Below, piece by piece: positions 1 to 6,109 of a stretch of DNA of 7,346 nt; within the stretch, counting starts at the first letter, position 1, and each line of letters opens with the position of its first letter. The stretch comes from JAAXTT01 sp964530215 (lineage in GTDB: Bacteria > Bacillota > Desulfotomaculia > Desulfotomaculales > Desulfocucumaceae). A program made the translations under genes and the position numbers. The notes beneath the pieces are model-generated. The model was not told where the DNA came from. It did not search any database and worked only from the letters and a program-made list of their open reading frames with translations. The stretch is from assembly GCA_964530215.1 (NCBI GenBank), contig CAZHAJ010000089.1:1-7346 (forward strand), read 5' to 3'.

Positions 1-104
1 ATCATCCCACATGCTTGAATAGGAAGCTTGAAGGAATATCTTTATCTTAAAATATATCGTAACCAGATAAGAGTGATTGCATATTCTGAAATGAAGTTCT
101 AAAG

Positions 105-111
105 AAAGGTG
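105..111 (+). promoter_or_regulatory. Ribosome binding site of the DUF4397 gene
   Basis: AAAGGTG, 10 nt ahead of the ATG at 122. The leader at 1-104 is AT-rich. I see TTG-starting hexamers there (15-20, 28-33, 77-82), but none pairs with a good -10 box at 16-18 nt, so no promoter is called. Confidence 0.6.
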
Positions 112-121
112 TTGATTAATA

Positions 122-724
122 ATGGCTTCGTATATACGCGTGTTCCATGCATCACCGGATGCTCCAGCTGTGGATGTATATGCAAATGGAAAACTCATTG
201 CTAATAATCTTACTTACAGAAACTTTACTGAATATATAGAAGTCATGCCTGGAACGTATGAGATTAAAGTTTTCCCAGCAGGTTCCCAAGCCAATCCGGT
301 TATTAATACTACCCTTGATATCTCCGATAAGTCCATTCTTACTGTGGCAGCCATCGGAAAGCTTGCTAATATCCAATTACGTGTAGTACCTGATACACCT
401 ATGCCTATTCCTGTTGGAAAAACTTATATAAAATTTGCTCATTTTTCTCCCAATGCTCCCAATGTAGACATAACACTTCCAGATGGAACAGTCCTTTTTA
501 GTAATGTAGCGTTTACAGAAGTAACAGACTATAAATTAATTAATCCTGCTACCTATACACTTCAGGCTAGGGTAGCTGGAACAAATAATATAGTACTTAC
601 CGTTCCAAATCAAAAGTTGTTACCCAATAAGTTTTACACTGCCTATGCAGTAGGGCTCGTTGGAGAAAACCCTCCTTTGCAATTGCTTACTCCTTTAGAC
701 GGAAATTCTTATATTAAGGTATAA
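122..724 (+). CDS. Two-repeat DUF4397 domain protein
   Basis: A 200-residue protein built from two tandem DUF4397-type beta-sandwich repeats. Repeat 1 starts at residue 4 (YIRVFHASPDAPAVDVYANG) and repeat 2 near residue 102 (YIKFAHFSPNAPNVDITLPDG); each has the family hallmark 'HxSPxAPxVD', followed by a conserved Y..(N)P(A/G)TY segment. The family is widespread in bacteria, often on exported or surface proteins, but its biochemical role is unknown. Here there is no signal peptide, membrane helix or sorting motif, so the protein appears cytoplasmic or is exported by an unrecognised route. The ATG at 122 is preceded by AAAGGTG (105-111) at 10-nt spacing, which supports this start. It stands alone on the plus strand and converges on the ABC ATPase gene. 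Family assignment is firm from the repeated motif; function is not known. Confidence 0.85.
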   Translation: MASYIRVFHASPDAPAVDVYANGKLIANNLTYRNFTEYIEVMPGTYEIKVFPAGSQANPVINTTLDISDKSILTVAAIGKLANIQLRVVPDTPMPIPVGKTYIKFAHFSPNAPNVDITLPDGTVLFSNVAFTEVTDYKLINPATYTLQARVAGTNNIVLTVPNQKLLPNKFYTAYAVGLVGENPPLQLLTPLDGNSYIKV

Positions 725-760
725 GCTACAAATCCTAAATAAGTCCACTCTTAGAAGCTC

Positions 761-797
761 GGAAGAAGCACAATAACCACCCTGTGCTTCCCCAGCG
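761..797. repeat. Hairpin between convergent genes, diverged relative of the 6505-6611 repeats; possible terminator
   Basis: GAAGCACA (765-772) pairs with TGTGCTTC (783-790) around a 10-nt loop; an alternative pairing brings in GGAA (761-764) with TTCC (788-791). It lies in the 90-bp gap between the DUF4397 stop (724) and the ATPase stop (815), the usual place for a bidirectional terminator, but neither strand has a clear T-run after the stem. The right arm and its continuation, GCTTCCCCAGCG (786-797), match exactly the reverse complement of 6523-6534 in the tandem hairpin repeats. The loops also share an AACC core. I infer a mobile or REP-like palindromic repeat that may serve as a terminator. 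Confidence 0.5.
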
Positions 798-814
798 TAG
801 CCGGGTGATTGAAT

Positions 815-1573
815 TTAAAATGTGCAGTCACGGCAAGAATATTTTTCCAAATCCTTTAATGATTCTCCCTGTCGGACATTATCAGTTGAAAATTCTCGAC
901 TTATACTCCCATCAACCAGTTCAACCACCCGGTGAGAGCCAGCTGCTATAGAGCGGTCATGGGTAACAACAATAAAGGTGGTATCCATCTCCCGATTTAT
1001 TTCTTTTAATAACTCCAGTATCTGCAGGGCAGTTTCTGTATCCAAACTTCCAGTGGGTTCATCTGCTAAAATCAATTTAGGACCGTTAATAAGGGAACGA
1101 GCTATTGCAACACGCTGTTGTTGTCCCCCTGAGAGATTAATAATTTTTGTGTTTGTTTTTTCTTCGATTCCTACCCGATATAAAAGCTCCCGGGCATGAT
1201 CGATAATTATTTTACCAGGCTTGCCTTTATGGGCAATTCGATATGGCATCAAAACATTTTCCAAAGCAGTAAATTCCGGAAACAGGTAATGAAACTGAAA
1301 AATAAATCCCAAGGTATGATTTCTAAAATCAGCTAACTGGTTTTCACTTAAAGTGTTTACCAACTGGTTATTAAAAAAAAACTCACCACTTGTGGGCTTA
1401 TCTAAAGTCCCAATAATATTAAGCAAAGTTGATTTTCCCGAACCGGAAGGACCTATAAAAGATAAAAAAGTACCGGGGTTTATATCCAGATTGATATTAA
1501 ATAAAACCTGATTTTTATATGTTGAACCATACGTCTTACTGATATTTTCCAATCTAAGCAAGGGCTCAGCCAA
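815..1573 (-). CDS. ABC exporter ATP-binding subunit (MacB/LolD-like)
   Basis: A 252-residue nucleotide-binding subunit that powers the permease encoded just upstream. All ABC landmarks are present: Walker A GPSGSGKST (41-49), Q-loop Q93 in FQFHYLFPE, signature LSGGQ (147-151), Walker B LILADE (167-172), D-loop SLD (176-178) and switch His205. The Q-loop/LFPEFTALENV region and 'DEPTGSLD' are typical of the LolD/MacB/FtsE branch that works with FtsX-fold permeases. The start is TTG at 1573, supported by GAGGTGAT (1579-1586) at 5-nt spacing; it overlaps the last 8 nt of the permease gene, so translation is coupled. The protein ends in an unusual tail, KYSCRDCTF, with a CxxC (Cys247, Cys250) beyond the normal ABC fold. 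The substrate cannot be read from the sequence. Confidence 0.93.
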   Translation of the reverse strand: MAEPLLRLENISKTYGSTYKNQVLFNINLDINPGTFLSFIGPSGSGKSTLLNIIGTLDKPTSGEFFFNNQLVNTLSENQLADFRNHTLGFIFQFHYLFPEFTALENVLMPYRIAHKGKPGKIIIDHARELLYRVGIEEKTNTKIINLSGGQQQRVAIARSLINGPKLILADEPTGSLDTETALQILELLKEINREMDTTFIVVTHDRSIAAGSHRVVELVDGSISREFSTDNVRQGESLKDLEKYSCRDCTF

Positions 1574-2795
1574 TTCGTATCACCTCAATAGGGTTATATA
1601 ACGATGCACTTCTAGCGGGTATGAATGCAGCCAGTATACTAGCGATGATTGCAATAGAAGCACTTGTCAAAAAAATACCGGGACTAAATGGCACATCAAA
1701 GATAATAGCTGCTTCACTTTTTTCAGTAAAATAGAGAAATGCCCTTATAAGGAGGTACCCCGCAACGCAACCAAAAAATGAGCCAAAAAATCCAAGCAAT
1801 CCCCCCTGAAAAATAAAAATCCTTCCTACGCGTTGATTTCTTAAACCCATTGCTTTTAAAATACCAATCAGCTTAGATTTTTGTATAACAGAAACAGCAA
1901 GAACACTGGATATACCTAATAAAACAGATAATTGCACAAAAAATTGAATTACTATGGAAGAACTACTTTGACTTTTTAGACCACTGAGAAGCTGTCTATT
2001 TCCTGTCTGCCAAGTATCTATTTCCAGGTCAGGCCACCGCTGTCTGAGATCTTGAGCTATAATATCCGAGGCAAATACATCCGCTACTTGAATCTCGATC
2101 ATTGAAATATTGCCATTTTTTTGTAAAAAACTCTGGGATCTCCTTAGATCCATAAAAATCCAAGAACTGTTTATGCTTTGAACCTTAAGGTCAAAGATAC
2201 CTTGAACAATAAATAATGCCATATTCCCTTCCGATGTTGAAATTTGGATATTATCTTTGATCCCGACATTTAATTCTTCGGCTAAGTCCCTGCCAATTAA
2301 AATATCGCTACTTCCACTTAATTCAGACTCTCCAGAGAGGATGCTGTCTTTATATTTATAAATATTATCAGCCTCTTGAGGGTCTATCCCTTTAATCAGA
2401 ACTGGTCGACTAGCTTTGCCACTACTGAGAAATGCTGATTCATTTACAATGGGAGATACTGCTGTTATTCCTGTGTATTTATTTAATTCCTCGACAAGGA
2501 ACTGCCAATTGTCCAGGTCTCTATCTTCTTTAGTCCAATTTAATGTAGGGGATAATATTTCTCCTTGTTTTTGCTGCTCTGACAGTATTGATTTGGGTTG
2601 ATCGTTTTTTGCAGCGACTTTTATATGAAAAGAGTTACCAACAGTTGACTCCAAAAGATTGGATTGGAGTCCGCCTATTAGAGAAGAAAGAAAAATTTGA
2701 ACCCCTACGCCAATAGTAATTGCAAGTAAAGTCAGCAAAGTTTGAACTTTTGATTCTTTAAGAAACCGCCAGGCCATATATAGATCAAAGCACAT
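1566..2795 (-). CDS. ABC exporter permease, FtsX/MacB type
   Basis: A 409-residue membrane subunit with the MacB/FtsX layout: TM1 at about residues 18-42, a large extracytoplasmic domain (about 43-280, MacB periplasmic-core-like), then TM2 (281-303), TM3 (327-351) and TM4 (373-395). The segment KLIGILKAMGLRN (308-320) between TM2 and TM3 is the coupling-helix signature of FtsX-fold permeases, and the protein ends in the typical 'NPIEVIRIG'. Such permeases act as mechanotransmitters or exporters of lipids, peptides or macrolide-like compounds rather than classical pores. The ATG at 2795 directly follows the TAA of the membrane fusion gene, with AAAGGAAGTG (2801-2810) as ribosome binding site. 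It forms one complex with the fusion protein and ATPase; the substrate is unknown. Confidence 0.92.
   Translation of the reverse strand: MCFDLYMAWRFLKESKVQTLLTLLAITIGVGVQIFLSSLIGGLQSNLLESTVGNSFHIKVAAKNDQPKSILSEQQKQGEILSPTLNWTKEDRDLDNWQFLVEELNKYTGITAVSPIVNESAFLSSGKASRPVLIKGIDPQEADNIYKYKDSILSGESELSGSSDILIGRDLAEELNVGIKDNIQISTSEGNMALFIVQGIFDLKVQSINSSWIFMDLRRSQSFLQKNGNISMIEIQVADVFASDIIAQDLRQRWPDLEIDTWQTGNRQLLSGLKSQSSSSIVIQFFVQLSVLLGISSVLAVSVIQKSKLIGILKAMGLRNQRVGRIFIFQGGLLGFFGSFFGCVAGYLLIRAFLYFTEKSEAAIIFDVPFSPGIFLTSASIAIIASILAAFIPARSASLYNPIEVIRIG
1579..1586 (-). promoter_or_regulatory. Ribosome binding site that fixes the TTG start of the ATPase
   Basis: GAGGTGAT, a near-perfect anti-16S complement inside the 3' end of the permease gene, 5 nt from the TTG at 1573-1571. 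It decides for the TTG start, as no ATG start is available at this position. Confidence 0.75.
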
Positions 2796-3965
2796 TTATT
2801 CACTTCCTTTAGTTGAGCCTAAGCGGTACTTGTTACCTGATTGGAACTGTGTGGGATTTAAAAAAATTGATCCTTGCTGAAACCCTTCAATAATTGCATA
2901 GTTATTGAGATTTTTAACTACGTTCACGGGTTTTATAGTAGGGTTGCCGTTTTCCCAAAGTATAACTTCCGGTCCTTTGGAGTTGTTTCTAATATATTCA
3001 CTGGGAACTGCAAAAACTTGCTTTTCCTCGTTTACAACTATTTCAGCATTTACTGAGGAGTTTAATTTGAATGTTTCAGGAAGCGATTCCAAGGTGCATT
3101 TTATTGTATAGGTACCCAAACCGGAATCAACTATCGTTCCGATATCACTTATTTCACCCTTTAATACAGTTGAGGAGTCAGACTGGGGAGATACCAAGAC
3201 CGCTTGTCCTACCTTAGTCTTAAGAAGGTACTTTTCATCCATCTCAATAACCACAATTAACCTGGGAGATGCCAATTTAATCACGACTTCACCCTGCTGA
3301 ATATATTCACCTGCCTGTTTATATATCGATAAAACTCGGCCTTCCATCGGCGATCTAAGTTTTTTTTGTTCAAGACTTATCCTAGCCTGTTGAAGTTGTA
3401 TATCAGATGAGGAGCTATTTTGAGCAGCAGGATTATTAATTTGCAAACTAATATCTTCAAGCTCCTGATAGGCGATATTCAGATTTGAGATCGCCAATAA
3501 ACTATCCTTCTGTGCGACTTCAAGATCAGCCTGTGAAATAGCCCCTGACTCGGCCAATATTTCCATACGCTCAAATTCCCTTTGCTTATGGTCTACTTCA
3601 ATTTCTGCTTGGGATACTTTTTCACGTATTGTGTTTAAATCTGTCAGTAATTGCTTTTGCAATAATGAAACAGTAGCTTGCTCAAAGTCATGCTTCTGTG
3701 TGATTATTAAATCACCAGGTTTTACTAGATCCCCTTCATTCACATTAATATCCTGAATTATTCCCCCGGTTTCGAAAGCTATATCAACAATCTGTGCCGA
3801 ACTAATATAGCCGTTGGAAACTATGGTTTCCCTTAAATCACGAGGCTCTAAAACAAAATACTCTATCGGTTCAGTTCTACTGTTAAAATAGAACATGCCA
3901 GTGACAGAAATCACTATGACTATTACGATAAGGTATATTAACTTTTTTATATTGTCTGAGTGCAT
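2796..3965 (-). CDS. Membrane fusion / periplasmic adaptor protein (MacA/HlyD-like)
   Basis: A 389-residue adaptor anchored by one N-terminal helix (about residues 9-27, a run of I/V/L). There follow the first half of a barrel-sandwich (lipoyl-like) hybrid domain (about 55-95, with 'ETGGIIQDINVNEGDLVKPGDLI'-type spacing), a coiled-coil hairpin (about 96-175 and 186-204), the second lipoyl half (KLRSPMEGRVLSI, 202-214), a beta-barrel and a membrane-proximal domain. This is the RND/MacA/HlyD order. In the MacAB class it stimulates the permease and carries substrate away from it. GGGGGTG (3970-3976) lies 4 nt before the ATG. No TolC-like outer membrane partner is in view, so either the host is a monoderm, where such adaptors also occur, or the partner lies elsewhere. 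First gene of the exporter set. Confidence 0.9.
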   Translation of the reverse strand: MHSDNIKKLIYLIVIVIVISVTGMFYFNSRTEPIEYFVLEPRDLRETIVSNGYISSAQIVDIAFETGGIIQDINVNEGDLVKPGDLIITQKHDFEQATVSLLQKQLLTDLNTIREKVSQAEIEVDHKQREFERMEILAESGAISQADLEVAQKDSLLAISNLNIAYQELEDISLQINNPAAQNSSSSDIQLQQARISLEQKKLRSPMEGRVLSIYKQAGEYIQQGEVVIKLASPRLIVVIEMDEKYLLKTKVGQAVLVSPQSDSSTVLKGEISDIGTIVDSGLGTYTIKCTLESLPETFKLNSSVNAEIVVNEEKQVFAVPSEYIRNNSKGPEVILWENGNPTIKPVNVVKNLNNYAIIEGFQQGSIFLNPTQFQSGNKYRLGSTKGSE

Positions 3966-4001
3966 TATGCACCCCCGCTATTTAAAAATTGAATTATTTA
4001 T

Positions 4002-4014
4002 TGATAATATATCA
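4002..4014. promoter_or_regulatory. 13-bp palindrome in the leader of the exporter genes
   Basis: TGATA-N3-TATCA, a perfect inverted repeat 36 nt ahead of the adaptor ATG and downstream of the candidate promoter at 4031-4059. It could be an operator, but in an AT-rich leader such a short palindrome can arise by chance. Confidence 0.25.
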
Positions 4015-4030
4015 CCCCACATACAATAAA

Positions 4031-4059
4031 TCTATATAAGAAAAGGCGATGTTTTCCAA
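4031..4059 (-). promoter_or_regulatory. Candidate promoter for the exporter genes
   Basis: On the minus strand TTGGAA (4059-4054) and TATAGA (4036-4031) are separated by 17 nt, each matching the sigma-A consensus at 4 of 6 positions. They lie just after the hydrolase stop and would give a leader of about 60 nt. The match is modest; read-through from the TetR promoter is the alternative. Confidence 0.3.
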
Positions 4060-4063
4060 ACCA

Positions 4064-5017
4064 CTATAGTATCCTTATTTCCGAATCGAGAATATGTTTC
4101 TGCAATTCTTCACTAATAACTGTTTGTTCAACAAGCAATAATAAGTGTCCACCCGTATCAAAGCTAACTAGCCTTGATCCCTGAATGTTTGCAGCGGCGT
4201 ACTGAGCGTTATGGTATAGTTGCAAAGTGTCATCAGTAGCATGAAATATCAAGGTAGGGGCTTTTATTGTCTTAATCCTTTCATTTGGCATTGTAGCCTT
4301 GTTGTCGAAAGAAGCACCTGCGGAGCGGAGTGATACTGGATTCATATAATCAATAAGGCTTTCTGCCATATCTCGCTGGCTTGGTGTAAGGCTAGCAATA
4401 ACCGAATCGTTGGCACCCATAATTTCCATTAATTGATTTGTAAAGAGTTTTGTTACAGACCAATAAAGCGGATCATATTTGAAGATAGTGGTTAGCATTT
4501 TACCTTGCAAGTCAGCCTGTTTCTGCTCTTTGTTATTTAGGGAACTAACCCCAGCAGATATCAGTGTTAACGAATTTACTCGCTCGGGATATAATGTTGC
4601 AAATAATAGAGCTGAAGGCCCACCATGAGACAGGGCGACAACCGATACCTTTTCAATATTTAAAGTGTCCAATAAGTATGCATAAGCATGGGCCTGATCA
4701 TCGAATGTAGCTCCCTCATTATAGGTTGATTGTAAATAACCAAAACGAGAAGGTGCAATCCAGTGGAACTTTTCATTAAGCACTGCCTTTGCAAGGAGTT
4801 CACCCTGATCATAGCCACCGCCACTCCCGTGAATTACCAACACATCAGGACCGGAACCACCTTCAGCATATTCGATATCCCCATGAGGTGAATTTATAAC
4901 CATACTTTTACCGCGAACACGTTCATAAGCATGATTCATATCTAAGATGTACAATCCTAAAACTAGAATCAATGACGCAATTAATCCTATCAAACTCCAG
5001 CGGACAAATTTTTTCAT
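4064..5017 (-). CDS. Membrane-anchored alpha/beta hydrolase
   Basis: A 317-residue serine hydrolase of the alpha/beta fold with an N-terminal membrane anchor (residues about 5-25, counted from the ATG at 5017), so the catalytic domain probably faces outward. Counted from that start, the landmarks are the oxyanion segment HGSGGG (63-68), nucleophile Ser130 in ALSHGG, acid Asp262/263 in HATDD and base His291 in DTGGH. The frame could be opened at a GTG at 5044, but that start lacks a ribosome binding site and overlaps TetR by 23 nt. The ATG at 5017 has AGGAGG (5026-5031) at 8-nt spacing and follows the TetR stop by 4 nt, so I chose it. It is translationally coupled to TetR and probably under its control. 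The substrate is unknown; an ester, lactone or amide compound related to the TetR effector is plausible but only inferred. Confidence 0.88.
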   Translation of the reverse strand: MKKFVRWSLIGLIASLILVLGLYILDMNHAYERVRGKSMVINSPHGDIEYAEGGSGPDVLVIHGSGGGYDQGELLAKAVLNEKFHWIAPSRFGYLQSTYNEGATFDDQAHAYAYLLDTLNIEKVSVVALSHGGPSALLFATLYPERVNSLTLISAGVSSLNNKEQKQADLQGKMLTTIFKYDPLYWSVTKLFTNQLMEIMGANDSVIASLTPSQRDMAESLIDYMNPVSLRSAGASFDNKATMPNERIKTIKAPTLIFHATDDTLQLYHNAQYAAANIQGSRLVSFDTGGHLLLLVEQTVISEELQKHILDSEIRIL

Positions 5018-5021
5018 CTCA

Positions 5022-5606
5022 CTAACCTCCTCTCTGGTTTTCACCTAACAGATTGTCAATCAATCTATCAATCAGCATGTCTCTTTGAATGGTATCCTTC
5101 AAGTTTATACCACTGTAATTGAAGAATTTGGAAGGATTTATGCTGGCTACCTGTAAAGGTAATAGGATTTGCATAGCAATAATTCTTAACTCTATTTCAT
5201 CTTTGCCATTATTGAATATCTCTTTAAGAATAGGGACTAGGTATAGAGATGCATTCATATCACCACTAATTATGTTTTGTGTTATCTGAAACTGAACTAG
5301 CTTATCGTATTGCTCTCCCAAGTTATAAAGACTTTTCAACATGAATTTTAGTTTTTTTAGTGGAGTAAGGTGAGTATAATTCCCAGGCACTGTATAATTT
5401 ATTGCCTGCCTTGACATTTCTTCCCCTATAGCTGATGATAACAATTCATTTTTTGAGCCGAAATGATAATTAATCAAACCTATTCCCACCCCTGACAACT
5501 CTGCAATTTTTCTTACTGTTAGTTTGTCAGGTTCAACTCCACTTCTAAGCATCTCAATAGTAGTTCTTAATATTCGTTTCTTTGCTTCTAGATCATTGTC
5601 TACCAT
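5022..5606 (-). CDS. TetR/AcrR-family transcriptional regulator
   Basis: A 194-residue one-component regulator. The N-terminal DNA-binding domain has the TetR helix-turn-helix at about residues 29-56: LTVRKIAELSGV, a turn, then INYHFGSKNELL, the recognition helix with the diagnostic 'YHFGSK'. The C-terminal part (about 80-190) is helical and variable, as expected for the ligand-binding and dimerisation domain. TetR proteins usually repress themselves and neighbouring efflux or enzyme genes until a small ligand binds. The gene has a strong promoter whose -10 box overlaps a palindrome (5637-5648), consistent with autorepression, and is immediately followed by the hydrolase and then the exporter genes. 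The ATG at 5606 has only a weak ribosome binding site (GGGGT or the more distant AAAGG). The ligand is not predictable. Confidence 0.92.
   Translation of the reverse strand: MVDNDLEAKKRILRTTIEMLRSGVEPDKLTVRKIAELSGVGIGLINYHFGSKNELLSSAIGEEMSRQAINYTVPGNYTHLTPLKKLKFMLKSLYNLGEQYDKLVQFQITQNIISGDMNASLYLVPILKEIFNNGKDEIELRIIAMQILLPLQVASINPSKFFNYSGINLKDTIQRDMLIDRLIDNLLGENQRGG
5026..5031 (-). promoter_or_regulatory. Ribosome binding site that fixes the hydrolase start
   Basis: A perfect AGGAGG within the last codons of the TetR gene, 8 nt from the ATG at 5017. It argues against the longer GTG start at 5044. Confidence 0.8.
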
Positions 5607-5636
5607 ACATACCCCAACCTTTACTTGAACATTATT

Positions 5637-5648
5637 TGAACGTGTTCA
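5637..5648. promoter_or_regulatory. Probable TetR operator
   Basis: TGAAC-GT-GTTCA, an inverted repeat that shares its last base with the -10 box and covers the expected transcription start. A further TTGAAC half-site (5625-5630) lies 11 bp, one helical turn, from the copy at 5636-5641, as if two dimers or an extended site were used. Position and symmetry suggest binding by the adjacent TetR protein; binding itself is inferred. Confidence 0.65.
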
Positions 5649-5676
5649 GTATAAGGCAAAAAATAGCATCTGTCAA
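5648..5676 (-). promoter_or_regulatory. Sigma-A promoter of the TetR-hydrolase unit
   Basis: On the minus strand a perfect TTGACA (5676-5671), a 17-nt spacer (5670-5654) and TATACT (5653-5648, one mismatch to TATAAT). The expected start of transcription near 5641 gives a leader of about 35 nt before the TetR ATG. This is the best promoter in the window. Confidence 0.85.
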
Positions 5677-5746
5677 CACCCTACAAAGGGAATTAAACAG
5701 CATGCAAAAATGGCAACCTGAATGTGTACAGAGCGTGCCCCCATTA

Positions 5747-6031
5747 CTAAAATCTCGCAGATAATATATCTGAGTATAATTTTTTGTGTTTATTAAACCA
5801 AGCTATTGCATATGAACATGTAGCTGTAGTTTTAAGTCCTTTCTGCCTTAGATGCTCTGACACAACCTCCATCATCTTTCCTGCAACTCCCTGCCCTCTT
5901 AAAACAGGATTCACATAGGTGTAATCGATACATATTTCTCCGTTTTCAGTCATGTAAAAAGTAGTCTCTGCCAACAATTGATTTTTATCGTCAACACTAT
6001 ATATTCTGCTATCTTCATATATCCAATCCAT
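5747..6031 (-). CDS. Small GNAT acetyltransferase, NATD1/YjdJ-like
   Basis: A 94-residue, single-domain Gcn5-related N-acetyltransferase of the short 'Acetyltransf_CG' type (human NATD1, bacterial YjdJ). The acetyl-CoA pyrophosphate loop RGQGVAG (45-51) follows the beta strand 'IDYTYVNP', and the family hallmark ATCSYAIAWFNKH (70-82), with Cys72, closes the domain. Length is normal for this compact family. Substrates are unknown. The ATG at 6029-6031 is preceded by AGGAGGT (6042-6048) at 10-nt spacing. It lies 78 nt downstream of the selenoprotein gene on the same strand, with no visible terminator in between, so co-transcription is possible. It ends 98 bp before the TetR promoter elements' -35 region and 141 bp from the TetR start codon. 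Confidence 0.88.
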   Translation of the reverse strand: MDWIYEDSRIYSVDDKNQLLAETTFYMTENGEICIDYTYVNPVLRGQGVAGKMMEVVSEHLRQKGLKTTATCSYAIAWFNKHKKLYSDILSARF

Positions 6032-6109
6032 TCCAACGTTTACCTCCTAACCATCAAATAACTATATAATAAACAATGTCATAATAAACTGCTGTGGACT
6101 GTGGTAATT

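Noticed and set aside
15..103. Promoter of the DUF4397 gene
   Set aside because: TTGAAT, TTGAAG and TTGCAT hexamers are present, but none has a good -10 box at 16-18 nt.
4016..4060. Rho-independent terminator after the hydrolase
   Set aside because: The only stem (GAAAA with TTTTC) is 5 weak A-T-rich pairs with a poor T-run, too unstable to call.
5582..5764. Plus-strand open frame of 60 codons
   Set aside because: It crosses the TetR start, promoter and operator on the opposite strand and resembles no known protein.
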